NCBI GenBank assembly: GCA_023436495.1
Contig: JAEZIT010000128.1
Span: 11,063 to 75,062 of the forward strand
Direction of reading: 5' to 3'
DNA length: 64,000 nucleotides
Source: Acidobacteriota bacterium
GTDB taxonomy: Bacteria > Acidobacteriota > Blastocatellia > Pyrinomonadales > Pyrinomonadaceae
The notes below the pieces were generated by a model. The model was not told where the DNA came from, did not search any database, and worked only from the letters and a program-made list of their open reading frames with translations. Each line of letters begins with the position of its first letter. Position 1 is the stretch's first letter. Positions 36,281-44,710 of the stretch are shown piece after piece. A program made the position numbers and the translations under genes.

Positions 36281-37219
36281 ATGCGGCCTATCGTTATGAC
36301 AAAAAGCAGTATATTTAACCGGACGGTTCTGGCGGCAGTTTTCTGCGCCGCCGCGACCGGTACGGCTATAACGAATTTCACCGCGCACGCACAGGTAGCG
36401 AACACTGGAACCGGAACGACGTCGCCTTCCGGCCCAAACGCCGCTCCCGCAGTCAGGAAAACCGTTTATTCGGCCTTTCTCGTCACTGCCGCACAGCAAA
36501 ATGCGCGTCTTCAAAATTCGCTTCAGTGGCCATTTGGCGGCAGAATGCAGGCAGGTTGGTATCTTTACGCTCCGCTTATCGCACACACGATCGGAACGGA
36601 CGCAGACCCGGGCACCCCGGAATTTGCCGGTTCGCTCGCAGAATGGCAGTCGAGAAACGGCATTGCCGGCAGCGGCGTGGTTGACCCAGCGACGCTTCAA
36701 ACATTCGTTAAACATTGGCAATCGCAGCGGCTGGGGCGCTCGGATTATCCGTCATCGGACAAACTGTTAGCGGCTCCGATCGCGGATTTCTTCGATCAGA
36801 CGCGCGACCCGTCTTTACTGAGCCTGGAGCGGGAAACCTATGCCGCGTACAAACGGATGGTCGCAGCGGCCGCGAAGGACAAATCGCTCGGACTGAAACT
36901 AACGGCGTCGGGCGAACTTGCGCCGGAAGAGAAATTCCTGCGGATCGTTTCCGCTTACCGCTCGCGCGAATATCAGGAACAGCTTCGCAAGCGTGAGCCG
37001 AAAGCCGGCCGCGCGGCTCTTGCGCGGCATAGCCCGCACTTTACAGGGCAGGCGTTGGACATTTACGTCGGCGGCGAACCGGTGACGACAAAGGATGCGA
37101 ACCGTGCGATCCAGGTTCAAACCCCGGTTTACAAATGGCTTGTAAAAAATGCTCATAAATTCGGATTCTATCCGTATTTCTATGAGCCCTGGCACTGGGA
37201 ATATGTCCCGAACAAATAA
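36281..37219 (+). CDS. D-alanyl-D-alanine carboxypeptidase (VanY/M15B)
   Basis: A 312-residue exported zinc peptidase that trims peptidoglycan stem peptides. A signal peptide lies in the first 38 residues, followed by a peptidoglycan-binding-like helical region, then the M15 core: VSAYRSREYQEQL, SPHFTGQALDIYVGG with zinc ligands His and Asp, and EPWHWEYVP with the catalytic Glu and third His. Starts at ATG 36281 or 36296. It converges on an L,D-transpeptidase gene, 3 bp away. Confidence 0.87.
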   Translation: MRPIVMTKSSIFNRTVLAAVFCAAATGTAITNFTAHAQVANTGTGTTSPSGPNAAPAVRKTVYSAFLVTAAQQNARLQNSLQWPFGGRMQAGWYLYAPLIAHTIGTDADPGTPEFAGSLAEWQSRNGIAGSGVVDPATLQTFVKHWQSQRLGRSDYPSSDKLLAAPIADFFDQTRDPSLLSLERETYAAYKRMVAAAAKDKSLGLKLTASGELAPEEKFLRIVSAYRSREYQEQLRKREPKAGRAALARHSPHFTGQALDIYVGGEPVTTKDANRAIQVQTPVYKWLVKNAHKFGFYPYFYEPWHWEYVPNK

Positions 37220-37222
37220 TTC

Positions 37223-38167
37223 CTAGCGTTTTCGTGCGGTCCGTCCCGCCGTGGGCCGCGGCCTTACCGTCGTTTCAAGCACGCTGACGGCACGCCCATT
37301 CGTAAGCCCCATTCCTGCTTCGAGGTCCGATGCATTAACGACAAACATTCTCTTCGCGTTCGCTTTCGCGAGCATTTTCTTCAGTTCGGCGTCCGTCTGT
37401 TTCGAATCGTCGATTCCGCTCGTCCTAAGTTCCGCTCTTAAGTTCTCGACCGTATTGCGTTTGTGGTTGTAGACGTCCGGATATATGTGCAGCCTGCCGT
37501 TTTCGACGACCATCGTGTCGTACGTTATCTCGACCGGGACGAATGGATCAAGCGTAGCGATAAGCGTCTTTTTGTTTCGTTTTGCCGCTGCGATCTGCTC
37601 GGCCGAAACGTCAAGCCCACGCGCAGCGATGATCTTTTCAGCAAGGTCATACAGATCAGCCTGCATCACCCGCACACAGCCGTGCGAAACCAGGCTGCCC
37701 AAGTCGCCCGGGCCTTTCGCCTGATGGATCAGATAGCCGTAGCCAAGCGGAATTTTCACTTTACCAAGAGGATTTCGCGGATCGGTCGGCAGGATTATCT
37801 CGCCTGGTTTGACGGTGCTCGATTTCTCGATCCAATCGCTTGAGGGCGGGATCCAGACCGGGTTCCATTCTACAGATGTCGCCTCGCGACGGCCGATTAT
37901 AATGGGATATTCCAGCAGACCGACGCCGATCGGGTATGATCTGACCTCTTTTCCCTTCTGCCACAGCGTCATCTGAAACGCCGGGACGTTGATCGTGATC
38001 TTAACGTCAGGCTCGCCGCCCGCGAGCCGCGTCTTTTCGATCGCGCCGCCGGTCAATTTGTCCGAACGCGCCGACTCGCGTTGCATGTCCAATATGTACG
38101 ACTGGCCAAATGCCGCCGCGGACACGAATACCAATACTGCAAAAATTCCGAAAATGCGTTGTTTCAT
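37223..38167 (-). CDS. L,D-transpeptidase (YkuD)
   Basis: A 314-residue exported enzyme from ATG 38167 (an upstream TTG is rejected because the signal peptide begins at MKQRIFG). The YkuD domain spans about 60-200: INVPAFQMTLWQKG at its start, HQAKGPGDLGSLVSHGCVRV with catalytic Cys and His at its end. The C-terminal 110 residues are charged. It would make 3-3 cross-links or attach proteins to peptidoglycan. Faces the VanY carboxypeptidase. Confidence 0.88.
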   Translation of the reverse strand: MKQRIFGIFAVLVFVSAAAFGQSYILDMQRESARSDKLTGGAIEKTRLAGGEPDVKITINVPAFQMTLWQKGKEVRSYPIGVGLLEYPIIIGRREATSVEWNPVWIPPSSDWIEKSSTVKPGEIILPTDPRNPLGKVKIPLGYGYLIHQAKGPGDLGSLVSHGCVRVMQADLYDLAEKIIAARGLDVSAEQIAAAKRNKKTLIATLDPFVPVEITYDTMVVENGRLHIYPDVYNHKRNTVENLRAELRTSGIDDSKQTDAELKKMLAKANAKRMFVVNASDLEAGMGLTNGRAVSVLETTVRPRPTAGRTARKR

Positions 38168-38222
38168 AACAGATAGGCTGTAAATTTGTCGCTTGGCGGC
38201 GTCGAAAAGTTGCACGCGAAAG

Positions 38223-39047
38223 CTATTGGGCGGGGCGGAGCAGCAGCGGACGGCTCGGCGCAGCGTCTGCCGAAAAAGGCGCTATTTGCAGGTTAAGCAG
38301 ATATTCACCGTCCTCTACAGTTTCGGGAACAAATATCAGCTCCGTAACGGTCGAATGCCGCCGTGACTTCATATTCAGTTCAAAACTCCCCGCTTCCACA
38401 TTCCAGAAAATGCGATGATTCGAGAGATTTCCCTGATCAAATAGCCGGTCTATAGACGGCAGGTCCACCAGCAGGTGCCGCACGCCGAGTTCGACGATAT
38501 ATTCCATCGCGTCGGTCGTAAAATACGGCGGAATATCGTCCAAATAAGTTCGACTGAGTTTCCCGTCATCGTTGGGCAGCGTCCGGACGATCAGCCCCGC
38601 CGGAGTTTCCGCCGGCTCAGCATTCTGGCGTAGCATCGCATTTCGGATCGAACTGGCAGTGATCAACTGATCCTGCGGGTCGGTACCGCTCGGATAGCCT
38701 TCGTCAGACGTTTCAGCGACATCAGGCTCTACGGTGATAAGCAGCGACGGCAGAAAAGGGTCGCGCAGACAGTCGTTTACGGAAATGCGTTCATTCGTGA
38801 TGTGCCCGACGCATTCCGTATGCGTGCCGCTGCAATGCGGGATTAGCGTCACCTGTTCGAAATTACAGCTTCCCCCTTCGCGCGTATCGCCGACGATCTC
38901 GCCCGCCCGGCATGCGACGGACCGCGCGGCCTCGACGCCGTACGCGTTTGGCTGAGGCCCGCCAAAATTCAGCGGGATAGAAATATCGATCGCCTCGTCC
39001 GTTTCAACGGAAAACGTGCGGTTGCCCATTTCAGCCGTAAGAATCAT
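38223..39047 (-). CDS. Cyclase-family metal hydrolase, candidate kynurenine formamidase
   Basis: A 274-residue cyclase-family (PF04199-type) protein. DISIPLNFG opens the domain. The metal motif reads PHCSGTHTECVGH, where KynB has H-x-G-T-H-x-D-x-P-x-H: one residue is inserted, Asp is Glu and Pro is lost. Glu and His still could bind metal. LVDLPSIDRL follows later. Family members hydrolyse N-formylkynurenine or related amides. The kmo, kynU and downstream genes support formamidase as an inference; other cyclic amide hydrolases remain possible. Confidence 0.6.
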   Translation of the reverse strand: MILTAEMGNRTFSVETDEAIDISIPLNFGGPQPNAYGVEAARSVACRAGEIVGDTREGGSCNFEQVTLIPHCSGTHTECVGHITNERISVNDCLRDPFLPSLLITVEPDVAETSDEGYPSGTDPQDQLITASSIRNAMLRQNAEPAETPAGLIVRTLPNDDGKLSRTYLDDIPPYFTTDAMEYIVELGVRHLLVDLPSIDRLFDQGNLSNHRIFWNVEAGSFELNMKSRRHSTVTELIFVPETVEDGEYLLNLQIAPFSADAAPSRPLLLRPAQ

Positions 39048-39079
39048 ACTAAGATAAATTACCGCATTCGACCGCGATT

Positions 39080-39105
39080 TGTCACAAAACGCCGCAACGC
39101 GCGTC
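39080..39105 (+). promoter_or_regulatory. ECF41-type promoter of the sigma gene itself
   Basis: TGTCACA at 39080-39086, 15 bp, then CGTC at 39102-39105. This matches the published ECF41 target motif (TGTCACA near -35, CGTC near -10). It lies 11 bp before the ATG of the ECF41 gene, so the transcript would be almost leaderless. Confidence 0.65.
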
Positions 39106-39116
39106 TTAAATTATAT

Positions 39117-40034
39117 ATGAGGACGGATGAATCAAAATTCGAGGCTTTCGACCGTTCGCGCCGCCGCCTGTTCAACATTGCATATCGCATGCTGGGAACT
39201 CGCGACGATGCGGAGGACGTTGTGCAGGAAGCCTATATCCGATGGCACGATTCGGATGATGCATTGATCGTAACGCCCGAAGCCTGGCTCGTAACCGTGA
39301 CGACACGGCTCGCGATCGACCGCCTGCGAAAGGCGGCGGCCGACCGCGAACGGTACATCGGACCGTGGCTGCCCGAACCGCTCGTTGCCGACCCTACACG
39401 CTCGCCCGAAGAAGAAGCGGAATTTGCCTCGGACCTTTCGCTGGCGTTTATGGCGATGCTTGAACGGCTTTCGCCCGTGGAACGCGCGGCTTTCATTCTG
39501 CACGATGTTTTTGATGTGGAGTATCCCGAGATAGCACGGATCGTTGGCAAGACGGAGGCGGCTTCCCGGCAGATGATTCACCGTGCACGCGAGCGCGTCC
39601 GCAGCGGGCGTTCGCGATTTCGAGCAAGCGACGAAGAGCGCATCGGACTCATTCGGAAATTTGCCGCGGCGTCCTTTGCGGGCGACGAGACGCAGTTGAT
39701 GGCTTTGTTCGCTGACGATGTGGCGCTCACCTCTGACGGCGGCGGCAAGATCACCGCGGCCAGGAAAGTTATCACGGGTAAACGCAAGATAGCGCACCTG
39801 TTCGCGATCACAGCCTCGAAAAACCGCGAACACCTTGATTTTCGTATCGTCGATGTCAACGGCGAGATCGGCGCTGTCGATCTTTATAAAGGGAAGCCTT
39901 TCGCCGTCACCTCGTTCACGGTCGATGACGGAAAGATATCGGCGATCTATCGTGTGATGAATCCGGACAAGCTGAAGGCGTTCGCCGAAACCGGCCGGGA
40001 AAATAATTTCGGAGCAGTGTCACAAAACACATAG
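39117..40034 (+). CDS. ECF41-type (SigJ-like) sigma factor
   Basis: A 305-residue ECF sigma with a fused C-terminal regulatory domain. Region 2 includes DAEDVVQEAYIRWHD, region 4 includes SPVERAAFILHDVF and EAASRQMIHRARERV. The linker carries WLPEPL, and the SnoaL-like C-terminus carries DGGGK, both ECF41 hallmarks. Such factors need no separate anti-sigma protein; the tail acts as one. The adjacent AhpD-like gene is the usual target and has a matching promoter at 40018-40044. Confidence 0.9.
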   Translation: MRTDESKFEAFDRSRRRLFNIAYRMLGTRDDAEDVVQEAYIRWHDSDDALIVTPEAWLVTVTTRLAIDRLRKAAADRERYIGPWLPEPLVADPTRSPEEEAEFASDLSLAFMAMLERLSPVERAAFILHDVFDVEYPEIARIVGKTEAASRQMIHRARERVRSGRSRFRASDEERIGLIRKFAAASFAGDETQLMALFADDVALTSDGGGKITAARKVITGKRKIAHLFAITASKNREHLDFRIVDVNGEIGAVDLYKGKPFAVTSFTVDDGKISAIYRVMNPDKLKAFAETGRENNFGAVSQNT

Positions 40035-40044
40035 CCAGGCCGTC
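40018..40044 (+). promoter_or_regulatory. ECF41-type promoter of AhpD-like gene
   Basis: TGTCACA at 40018-40024, 16 bp, then CGTC at 40041-40044. The motif overlaps the last codons of the sigma gene and points to the AhpD-like gene 60 bp downstream. Spacing agrees with the ECF41 consensus. Confidence 0.75.
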
Positions 40045-40103
40045 TATTGTAATGAAAGCGGCAAATTTGCCGTTAAATTCATAAAAAGGGAGACGCAATA
40101 ATT

Positions 40104-40577
40104 ATGGAACAGAGGATCAATTATAACGAAGATGTAAACGGGGCACTGAAAGCGATGTACGGACTCGAGGCGTACTTGCATAGTTCGTCGATCGAACCGC
40201 AACTGCTTCATTTGCTGAAGTTTCGCGTGTCACAGATAAACGGCTGCGCATACTGCCTTGATATGCATTCAAAGGACTTGCGAGCGGGGGGCGAGACCGA
40301 ACAGAGGTTGTACTTGCTCGATGCCTGGCGTGAATCGCCGTTCTATACGGACCGCGAACGTGCGGCGCTCGAATGGGCTGAATCGCTGACGCTCGTTTCG
40401 GAAACGCACGTGCCTGACGACGTCTTCGAAATTGCCCGTAAACAATTCAGCGAAAAGGAGCTGATCGACCTGACGATGGCGGTCGTCGCGATCAACGGCT
40501 GGAACCGCATTAGTATCGCGTTCCGGACCACGCCTGGAACATATCAACCCGGACAGTTCGCTAACGCGGCTGTATAG
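40104..40577 (+). CDS. AhpD-like carboxymuconolactone decarboxylase-family protein
   Basis: A 157-residue all-helical protein of the CMD/AhpD family. CAYCLDMHSKD carries the redox CxxC and His of the AhpD-type proton relay, so peroxide-linked disulfide chemistry is more likely than lactone decarboxylation. AAAGGGAGA precedes the ATG. Encoded directly after an ECF41 sigma factor with its own ECF41-type promoter, as is typical for this family. Confidence 0.86.
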   Translation: MEQRINYNEDVNGALKAMYGLEAYLHSSSIEPQLLHLLKFRVSQINGCAYCLDMHSKDLRAGGETEQRLYLLDAWRESPFYTDRERAALEWAESLTLVSETHVPDDVFEIARKQFSEKELIDLTMAVVAINGWNRISIAFRTTPGTYQPGQFANAAV

Positions 40578-40587
40578 CGCCGGGATC

Positions 40588-40617
40588 GCCTGCGGCGGGG
40601 GGCTGCTCGCCGCAGGC
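40588..40617. terminator. Hairpin between convergent genes
   Basis: A perfect 10-bp stem GCCTGCGGCG/CGCCGCAGGC with a 10-base loop lies between the AhpD-like gene and kmo, touching the kmo stop. It lacks a T run; a bidirectional terminator is likely but not certain. Confidence 0.55.
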
Positions 40618-41969
40618 TATCTCAACTGTCTGATCGCTTCCATCACGTGCTCCAGGTTCAGATCATCCACAGTGGCGACGCGTCCACAGATCTCCATGAG
40701 CAGCTGGTCCTGGGCGTTGCCCTTCGCCTTCGCAAGTGAATACGGCATGTCTTCGCGAAAAGTGACCATCGAATATTTCGAAAAATAGTCGGGAAACGAT
40801 TGTTCGAGAGTAGTTTCGAGCTGCCGTTTACGCTGAAAAACCGGATCGGCGGTCGCGTCGCGCATCTCGTAAAAATTCTCCTCGGCCATATCGGCGATTG
40901 CGTCGGTATTTGGCTTGCGAAGCCTTCCGTATTCTTCGAAGACGGTCTGCCAATCATTGCCGCGGCTTTCGATCAATTGATCGAGCACGCGTATGTCCTC
41001 GAACGCGCAGTTCATGCCTTGCCCATAGAACGGTACGACCGCGTGGGCCGCATCACCCAGCAGCAAAACCTTTCCGTCGGCATTCCATGGCCAGCATTTC
41101 ACGGTTCCAAGCTGACCCGTCGGGTTTGTAAAGAAATCTTCGGCCAAGGTCGGCATCAGCGGAACGGCATCGGGAAACTCTGCCTTATAAAAATCCATCA
41201 ACGCGCGCTCATCGACAAGCTTTTCAAACGACGGCCCGTCAGAACCGGCTTCCGAGTGCTGTGCAAGGAACAAGGTGCAGGTAAAACTGCCGTCCAGGTT
41301 CGGCAGCGCGATCATCATGAATTTGTGACGCGGCCAAATATGAAGGGCATTGGGTTCGATCGCGAACGGCGACGCTCCGGACTTCTGCGGCGGAATATGC
41401 AGTTCCTTATATGCATGTTCCAGAAAGACCGAAGAGACGGAAGATCCTTCAATTTGAGACTCCATTGCGTGCCTGACGACCGAACCTGCTCCGTCGGTCG
41501 CGATGACAGTGTCTGCGCGACGCGAGCGGCCGCTTTCGAACATTGCTTCGCCGACGTCACAGTTGAAATCCACGCACCGCTCGTTAAAAATTAACTGGAC
41601 GCCGTCGTATTTCTCCGCTTCGTTCATCAACGCAATGTTCAAACCGGCGCGCGAGACCGAATTGATATATTCGCCCGTTCGGCCGCTGTACGGCAATAAT
41701 CTCGTATCACCTGCGGGCGAATGGATCATCCTGCCGTGCATCGGGATCGCCTCGGACAGCATATATTCGTCCATCCCGACCTCGCGCAGAGCGGCTATCC
41801 CGCGGTCCGAAAGGGCCATGTTGATTGATCGCCCCGCCGACACCCGTTCTTTGCGCATATCGCCGCGGGCCTCGAATACATCGACCTTTATCCCGCGTTT
41901 TGCGAAATAGATAGCCAGCAGAGAGCCGGCGGGCCCGGCCCCGATTATGATCACGCGCTGTTCTGACAT
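40617..41969 (-). CDS. kmo: Kynurenine 3-monooxygenase
   Basis: A 450-residue FAD monooxygenase converting kynurenine to 3-hydroxykynurenine with NADPH and O2. FAD fold is IIGAGPAGSL at residue 8; SAGRSINMALS and the second FAD motif GDAAHAVVPFYGQGMNCAFED match KMO. ATDGAGSVVR supplies the DG motif. No strong C-terminal membrane anchor is seen, as in bacterial KMO. It is last in the operon kynU-formate dehydrogenase-kmo, 26 bp after the dehydrogenase gene. Confidence 0.94.
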   Translation of the reverse strand: MSEQRVIIIGAGPAGSLLAIYFAKRGIKVDVFEARGDMRKERVSAGRSINMALSDRGIAALREVGMDEYMLSEAIPMHGRMIHSPAGDTRLLPYSGRTGEYINSVSRAGLNIALMNEAEKYDGVQLIFNERCVDFNCDVGEAMFESGRSRRADTVIATDGAGSVVRHAMESQIEGSSVSSVFLEHAYKELHIPPQKSGASPFAIEPNALHIWPRHKFMMIALPNLDGSFTCTLFLAQHSEAGSDGPSFEKLVDERALMDFYKAEFPDAVPLMPTLAEDFFTNPTGQLGTVKCWPWNADGKVLLLGDAAHAVVPFYGQGMNCAFEDIRVLDQLIESRGNDWQTVFEEYGRLRKPNTDAIADMAEENFYEMRDATADPVFQRKRQLETTLEQSFPDYFSKYSMVTFREDMPYSLAKAKGNAQDQLLMEICGRVATVDDLNLEHVMEAIRQLR

Positions 41970-41995
41970 TGATTTTCGAAAGAGATCGGCGGGCC

Positions 41996-44665
41996 CTAGA
42001 TTTTCTCGATCCTGACGGCCGTCACTTTAAATTCCGGCGCCTGCGTAAAGCGGTCGCGATGCCCGCTCGTCGCATAATTAAGAAAAACTTTTGGATCGTG
42101 AAATGTCGCGAACACTTGACCTGTGTTCATTTGCCGGCTGATCTCGACCGGCATCACGGCCTCACCGTAACTGCTTATTAGCTTAACACGTTCACCGTTC
42201 TTGAGCGCCAATTTTTCCGCGTCGGCGGGTGAGATCGTCAGAAAATCGGTCGGCCGCAGCTCCACGTTCGGCGTTCGCATTGTCATGGTGCCCGCGTTGA
42301 ATTGCGTCAGTGTGCGGCCGGTTGTCATCAGCAGTGGGAAATCTTCCGAAACTGCCTCACGCGTCGGCCTGTATTTTATCCTGCGGAGAGCCGCCGTCCT
42401 GCTGCCAGCAAATGTTTCGGCATGAAGCACTTCCGTCCCCGGATGCGTTTCGTCCGGGCAATGCCACTGCAAGCCGCTTTTTTCGATCCGCTGATACGTG
42501 ATCCCGCGGCCACCCGGCCATACGGCGCGGATCTCGTTCCAGATGTCTTCGGGCGATTCAAAGCTGAACAGGTCGCCTTTTCCCATCGCACCTGCAAGCG
42601 CGCAGATTATCTCCCAATCCGAGCGCGAATGACCGCGCGGCTGAATGGCCTTGCGGACGCGCTGCACGCGGCGTTCGGCGTTCATGAATGTTCCGTCTTT
42701 TTCGAACGACGACGCGGCGGGGAAGAATACGTGCCCGAATTGCCTGGCGGTTTCATTCATGAACATATCCTGAACGATACATAATTCTAGGTTTTCATAT
42801 GATTTCGCCGTCTCCTTCGCGTTCGCATTCGACAAGAAAACGTCGTAACCGATCGCCCACAAACCCTTTAGCTTTCCGGCCTTCGCTGCATCCGTCATTT
42901 GCAGCTGGTTCAAGCCCGCAGCAGTCGGTACCGGGGCGTTCCAGACCGATTCGAACAGATCGCGGCCAGCTTCTATTCCGACCAGGCCCGTCAAATTTCC
43001 CGGGTCGCAGCCCATGTGGGCCGAACCCTGCACGTTGTTCTGCCCGCGCAGCGGGTTCACGCCCGAGCCGCGTTTTCCGATGTTTCCAGTAAGAAGCGCA
43101 AGATTTACGAGGCACATCACGCCTTCCGTGCCCTGTACATGTTCCGTCATTCCGAGGCCGTGAAAACACATCGCCGGTTTTTCCGCGGCGTAGATCCGCG
43201 CGGCCTTTCGTATCAACTCCGCGGGCACGCCGCACTCGTCCGCAACCGTTTCCGGCGCGTATTTCGCGGAAAATTCGCGGAACTCTTCAAATTCCGTCAC
43301 GCGTTCGGAAATGAAATCGGCATCGGCCAAGCCTTCGTCTATGATCGTGCAGGCCATCGCGTTGAACAACGGGATATTAGTGCCGGGCCGAAGCTGCAAA
43401 TGAACGTCGGCATACTGCGTGAGCTCCGTCTTCCGCGGGTCGGCGATGATCAGCCGTGTTCCACGCTTTGTCACGGCCTGTTTAATACGAGCGCCGGGGA
43501 TCGGATGATTCTCGGTCGGATTAGCTCCGCATATCATGATCGTCCTTGCGAGTTCGATGTCGTCGAACGAATTCGTCGCCGCGCCGGTGCCGATCATCAT
43601 TTTCATCGCTGCTGCCGACGGCGTGTGGCAGACGCGGGCACAGCAATCGACGTTATTAGTGTTCAGCACGGTCCGCGCAAATTTCTGTGCAAGATAATTT
43701 TCCTCGTTCGTAGCGCGGGCAGAACCGAGGACCGCGACGCTCTCGCTGCCATATTCATCCACCAGCCGCTGCAACTTGTCCGCGGTATATTTCAGCGCGT
43801 CGTCCCACGATACGGCTATCCAATCACCGTTCTCGCGGATCATCGGTTCAGTAACACGGTCGTTCGCATCGACGAAATCGAACGCGTAACGGCCCTTAAC
43901 GCACAGATGCCCATGACTGACAGGAGAATCCATCGCCGGCCGTACCTGCACGATCGCATCTTCGCGAACGCCGACATCCATTTCGCAGCCCGTACCGCAA
44001 TACGGACACGTCGTCCGCGTCCATTCCGCCGCCGTACCGTTGCGCAGCACCGATCGGTCCTCGAGAGCTCCGCTCGGGCAGTCGTCTGAGCACGCACCGC
44101 ATGATACGCAGCTGCTGTCAGCAAATGCACCGAAAGAATCGGGGACGATCGCCGATTCGTCGCCGCGGCCCGTTATCTGCCAGACAAACTGGCCCTGCAC
44201 CTCGTCGCAGATACGCACGCAAGCGTAACAATTTATGCAGCGCGACATGTCCACACGTATATACGGATGCGAATCGTCGATCTTGTGTGCGGCGTCAGCG
44301 GAAAAATCGGATTCGTCCAAACCGTACCTGCGGGCGATCTTGTGAAAATGGATGTGCGGTTCAGCGGCGAAGGCTTCGGCGGGATAATCTTTTGCAAGCA
44401 TCCGCAGATTCCATCTGCGGGCGGACTCAGTCTCGGGAGCGTGAGTTTCGACCGACATTCCGTCGGCGAGCATCGTCCTGCAGGCAGGCAATTCGTGCGC
44501 GGCGCCGTTTACTTTAACCAGGCAGAGCCGGCACGCTGCGACCGGCGCCAGCCGTTGATCGTCGCATAGCGTCGGAATGTCGATTCCGCGCTCGCGCGCG
44601 GCCTTTAATATCGTTATACCGTCGGCAAAGTCGCCGGCGGTCCCGTTAATGCTTGCCCGGATCAT
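41996..44665 (-). CDS. Molybdenum formate dehydrogenase, alpha subunit
   Basis: An 889-residue FdhF/FdsA-like enzyme oxidising formate to CO2. N-terminal ferredoxin-like [2Fe-2S] domain (CRLCLV), then [4Fe-4S] clusters CINCYACVRIC and CVSCGACSDDCP, the cluster near the Mo site (CPYCGTGC), and the Mo-ligand Cys in CARVCHTPS, with no selenocysteine. GANPTENHPIPGARI and FPAASSFEKDGTF belong to the bis-MGD domain. No beta/gamma diaphorase subunits are adjacent, so the electron partner is unknown. It lies 45 bp after kynU and 26 bp before kmo, within the kynurenine operon. Confidence 0.9.
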   Translation of the reverse strand: MIRASINGTAGDFADGITILKAARERGIDIPTLCDDQRLAPVAACRLCLVKVNGAAHELPACRTMLADGMSVETHAPETESARRWNLRMLAKDYPAEAFAAEPHIHFHKIARRYGLDESDFSADAAHKIDDSHPYIRVDMSRCINCYACVRICDEVQGQFVWQITGRGDESAIVPDSFGAFADSSCVSCGACSDDCPSGALEDRSVLRNGTAAEWTRTTCPYCGTGCEMDVGVREDAIVQVRPAMDSPVSHGHLCVKGRYAFDFVDANDRVTEPMIRENGDWIAVSWDDALKYTADKLQRLVDEYGSESVAVLGSARATNEENYLAQKFARTVLNTNNVDCCARVCHTPSAAAMKMMIGTGAATNSFDDIELARTIMICGANPTENHPIPGARIKQAVTKRGTRLIIADPRKTELTQYADVHLQLRPGTNIPLFNAMACTIIDEGLADADFISERVTEFEEFREFSAKYAPETVADECGVPAELIRKAARIYAAEKPAMCFHGLGMTEHVQGTEGVMCLVNLALLTGNIGKRGSGVNPLRGQNNVQGSAHMGCDPGNLTGLVGIEAGRDLFESVWNAPVPTAAGLNQLQMTDAAKAGKLKGLWAIGYDVFLSNANAKETAKSYENLELCIVQDMFMNETARQFGHVFFPAASSFEKDGTFMNAERRVQRVRKAIQPRGHSRSDWEIICALAGAMGKGDLFSFESPEDIWNEIRAVWPGGRGITYQRIEKSGLQWHCPDETHPGTEVLHAETFAGSRTAALRRIKYRPTREAVSEDFPLLMTTGRTLTQFNAGTMTMRTPNVELRPTDFLTISPADAEKLALKNGERVKLISSYGEAVMPVEISRQMNTGQVFATFHDPKVFLNYATSGHRDRFTQAPEFKVTAVRIEKI

Positions 44666-44710
44666 ATTCGCACCTCCGACGCCGCCCGGGCCGAAGTTCG
44701 CGGCGGCGCG

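Noticed and set aside
42899..44089. A 396-codon plus-strand frame opposite formate dehydrogenase
   Set aside because: It is antisense to a clearly conserved enzyme with intact cluster motifs and has no recognisable domain.
41996..44665. Selenocysteine in formate dehydrogenase
   Set aside because: The Mo ligand position is a Cys codon (CARVCHTPS) and no in-frame TGA or SECIS-like hairpin interrupts the gene.
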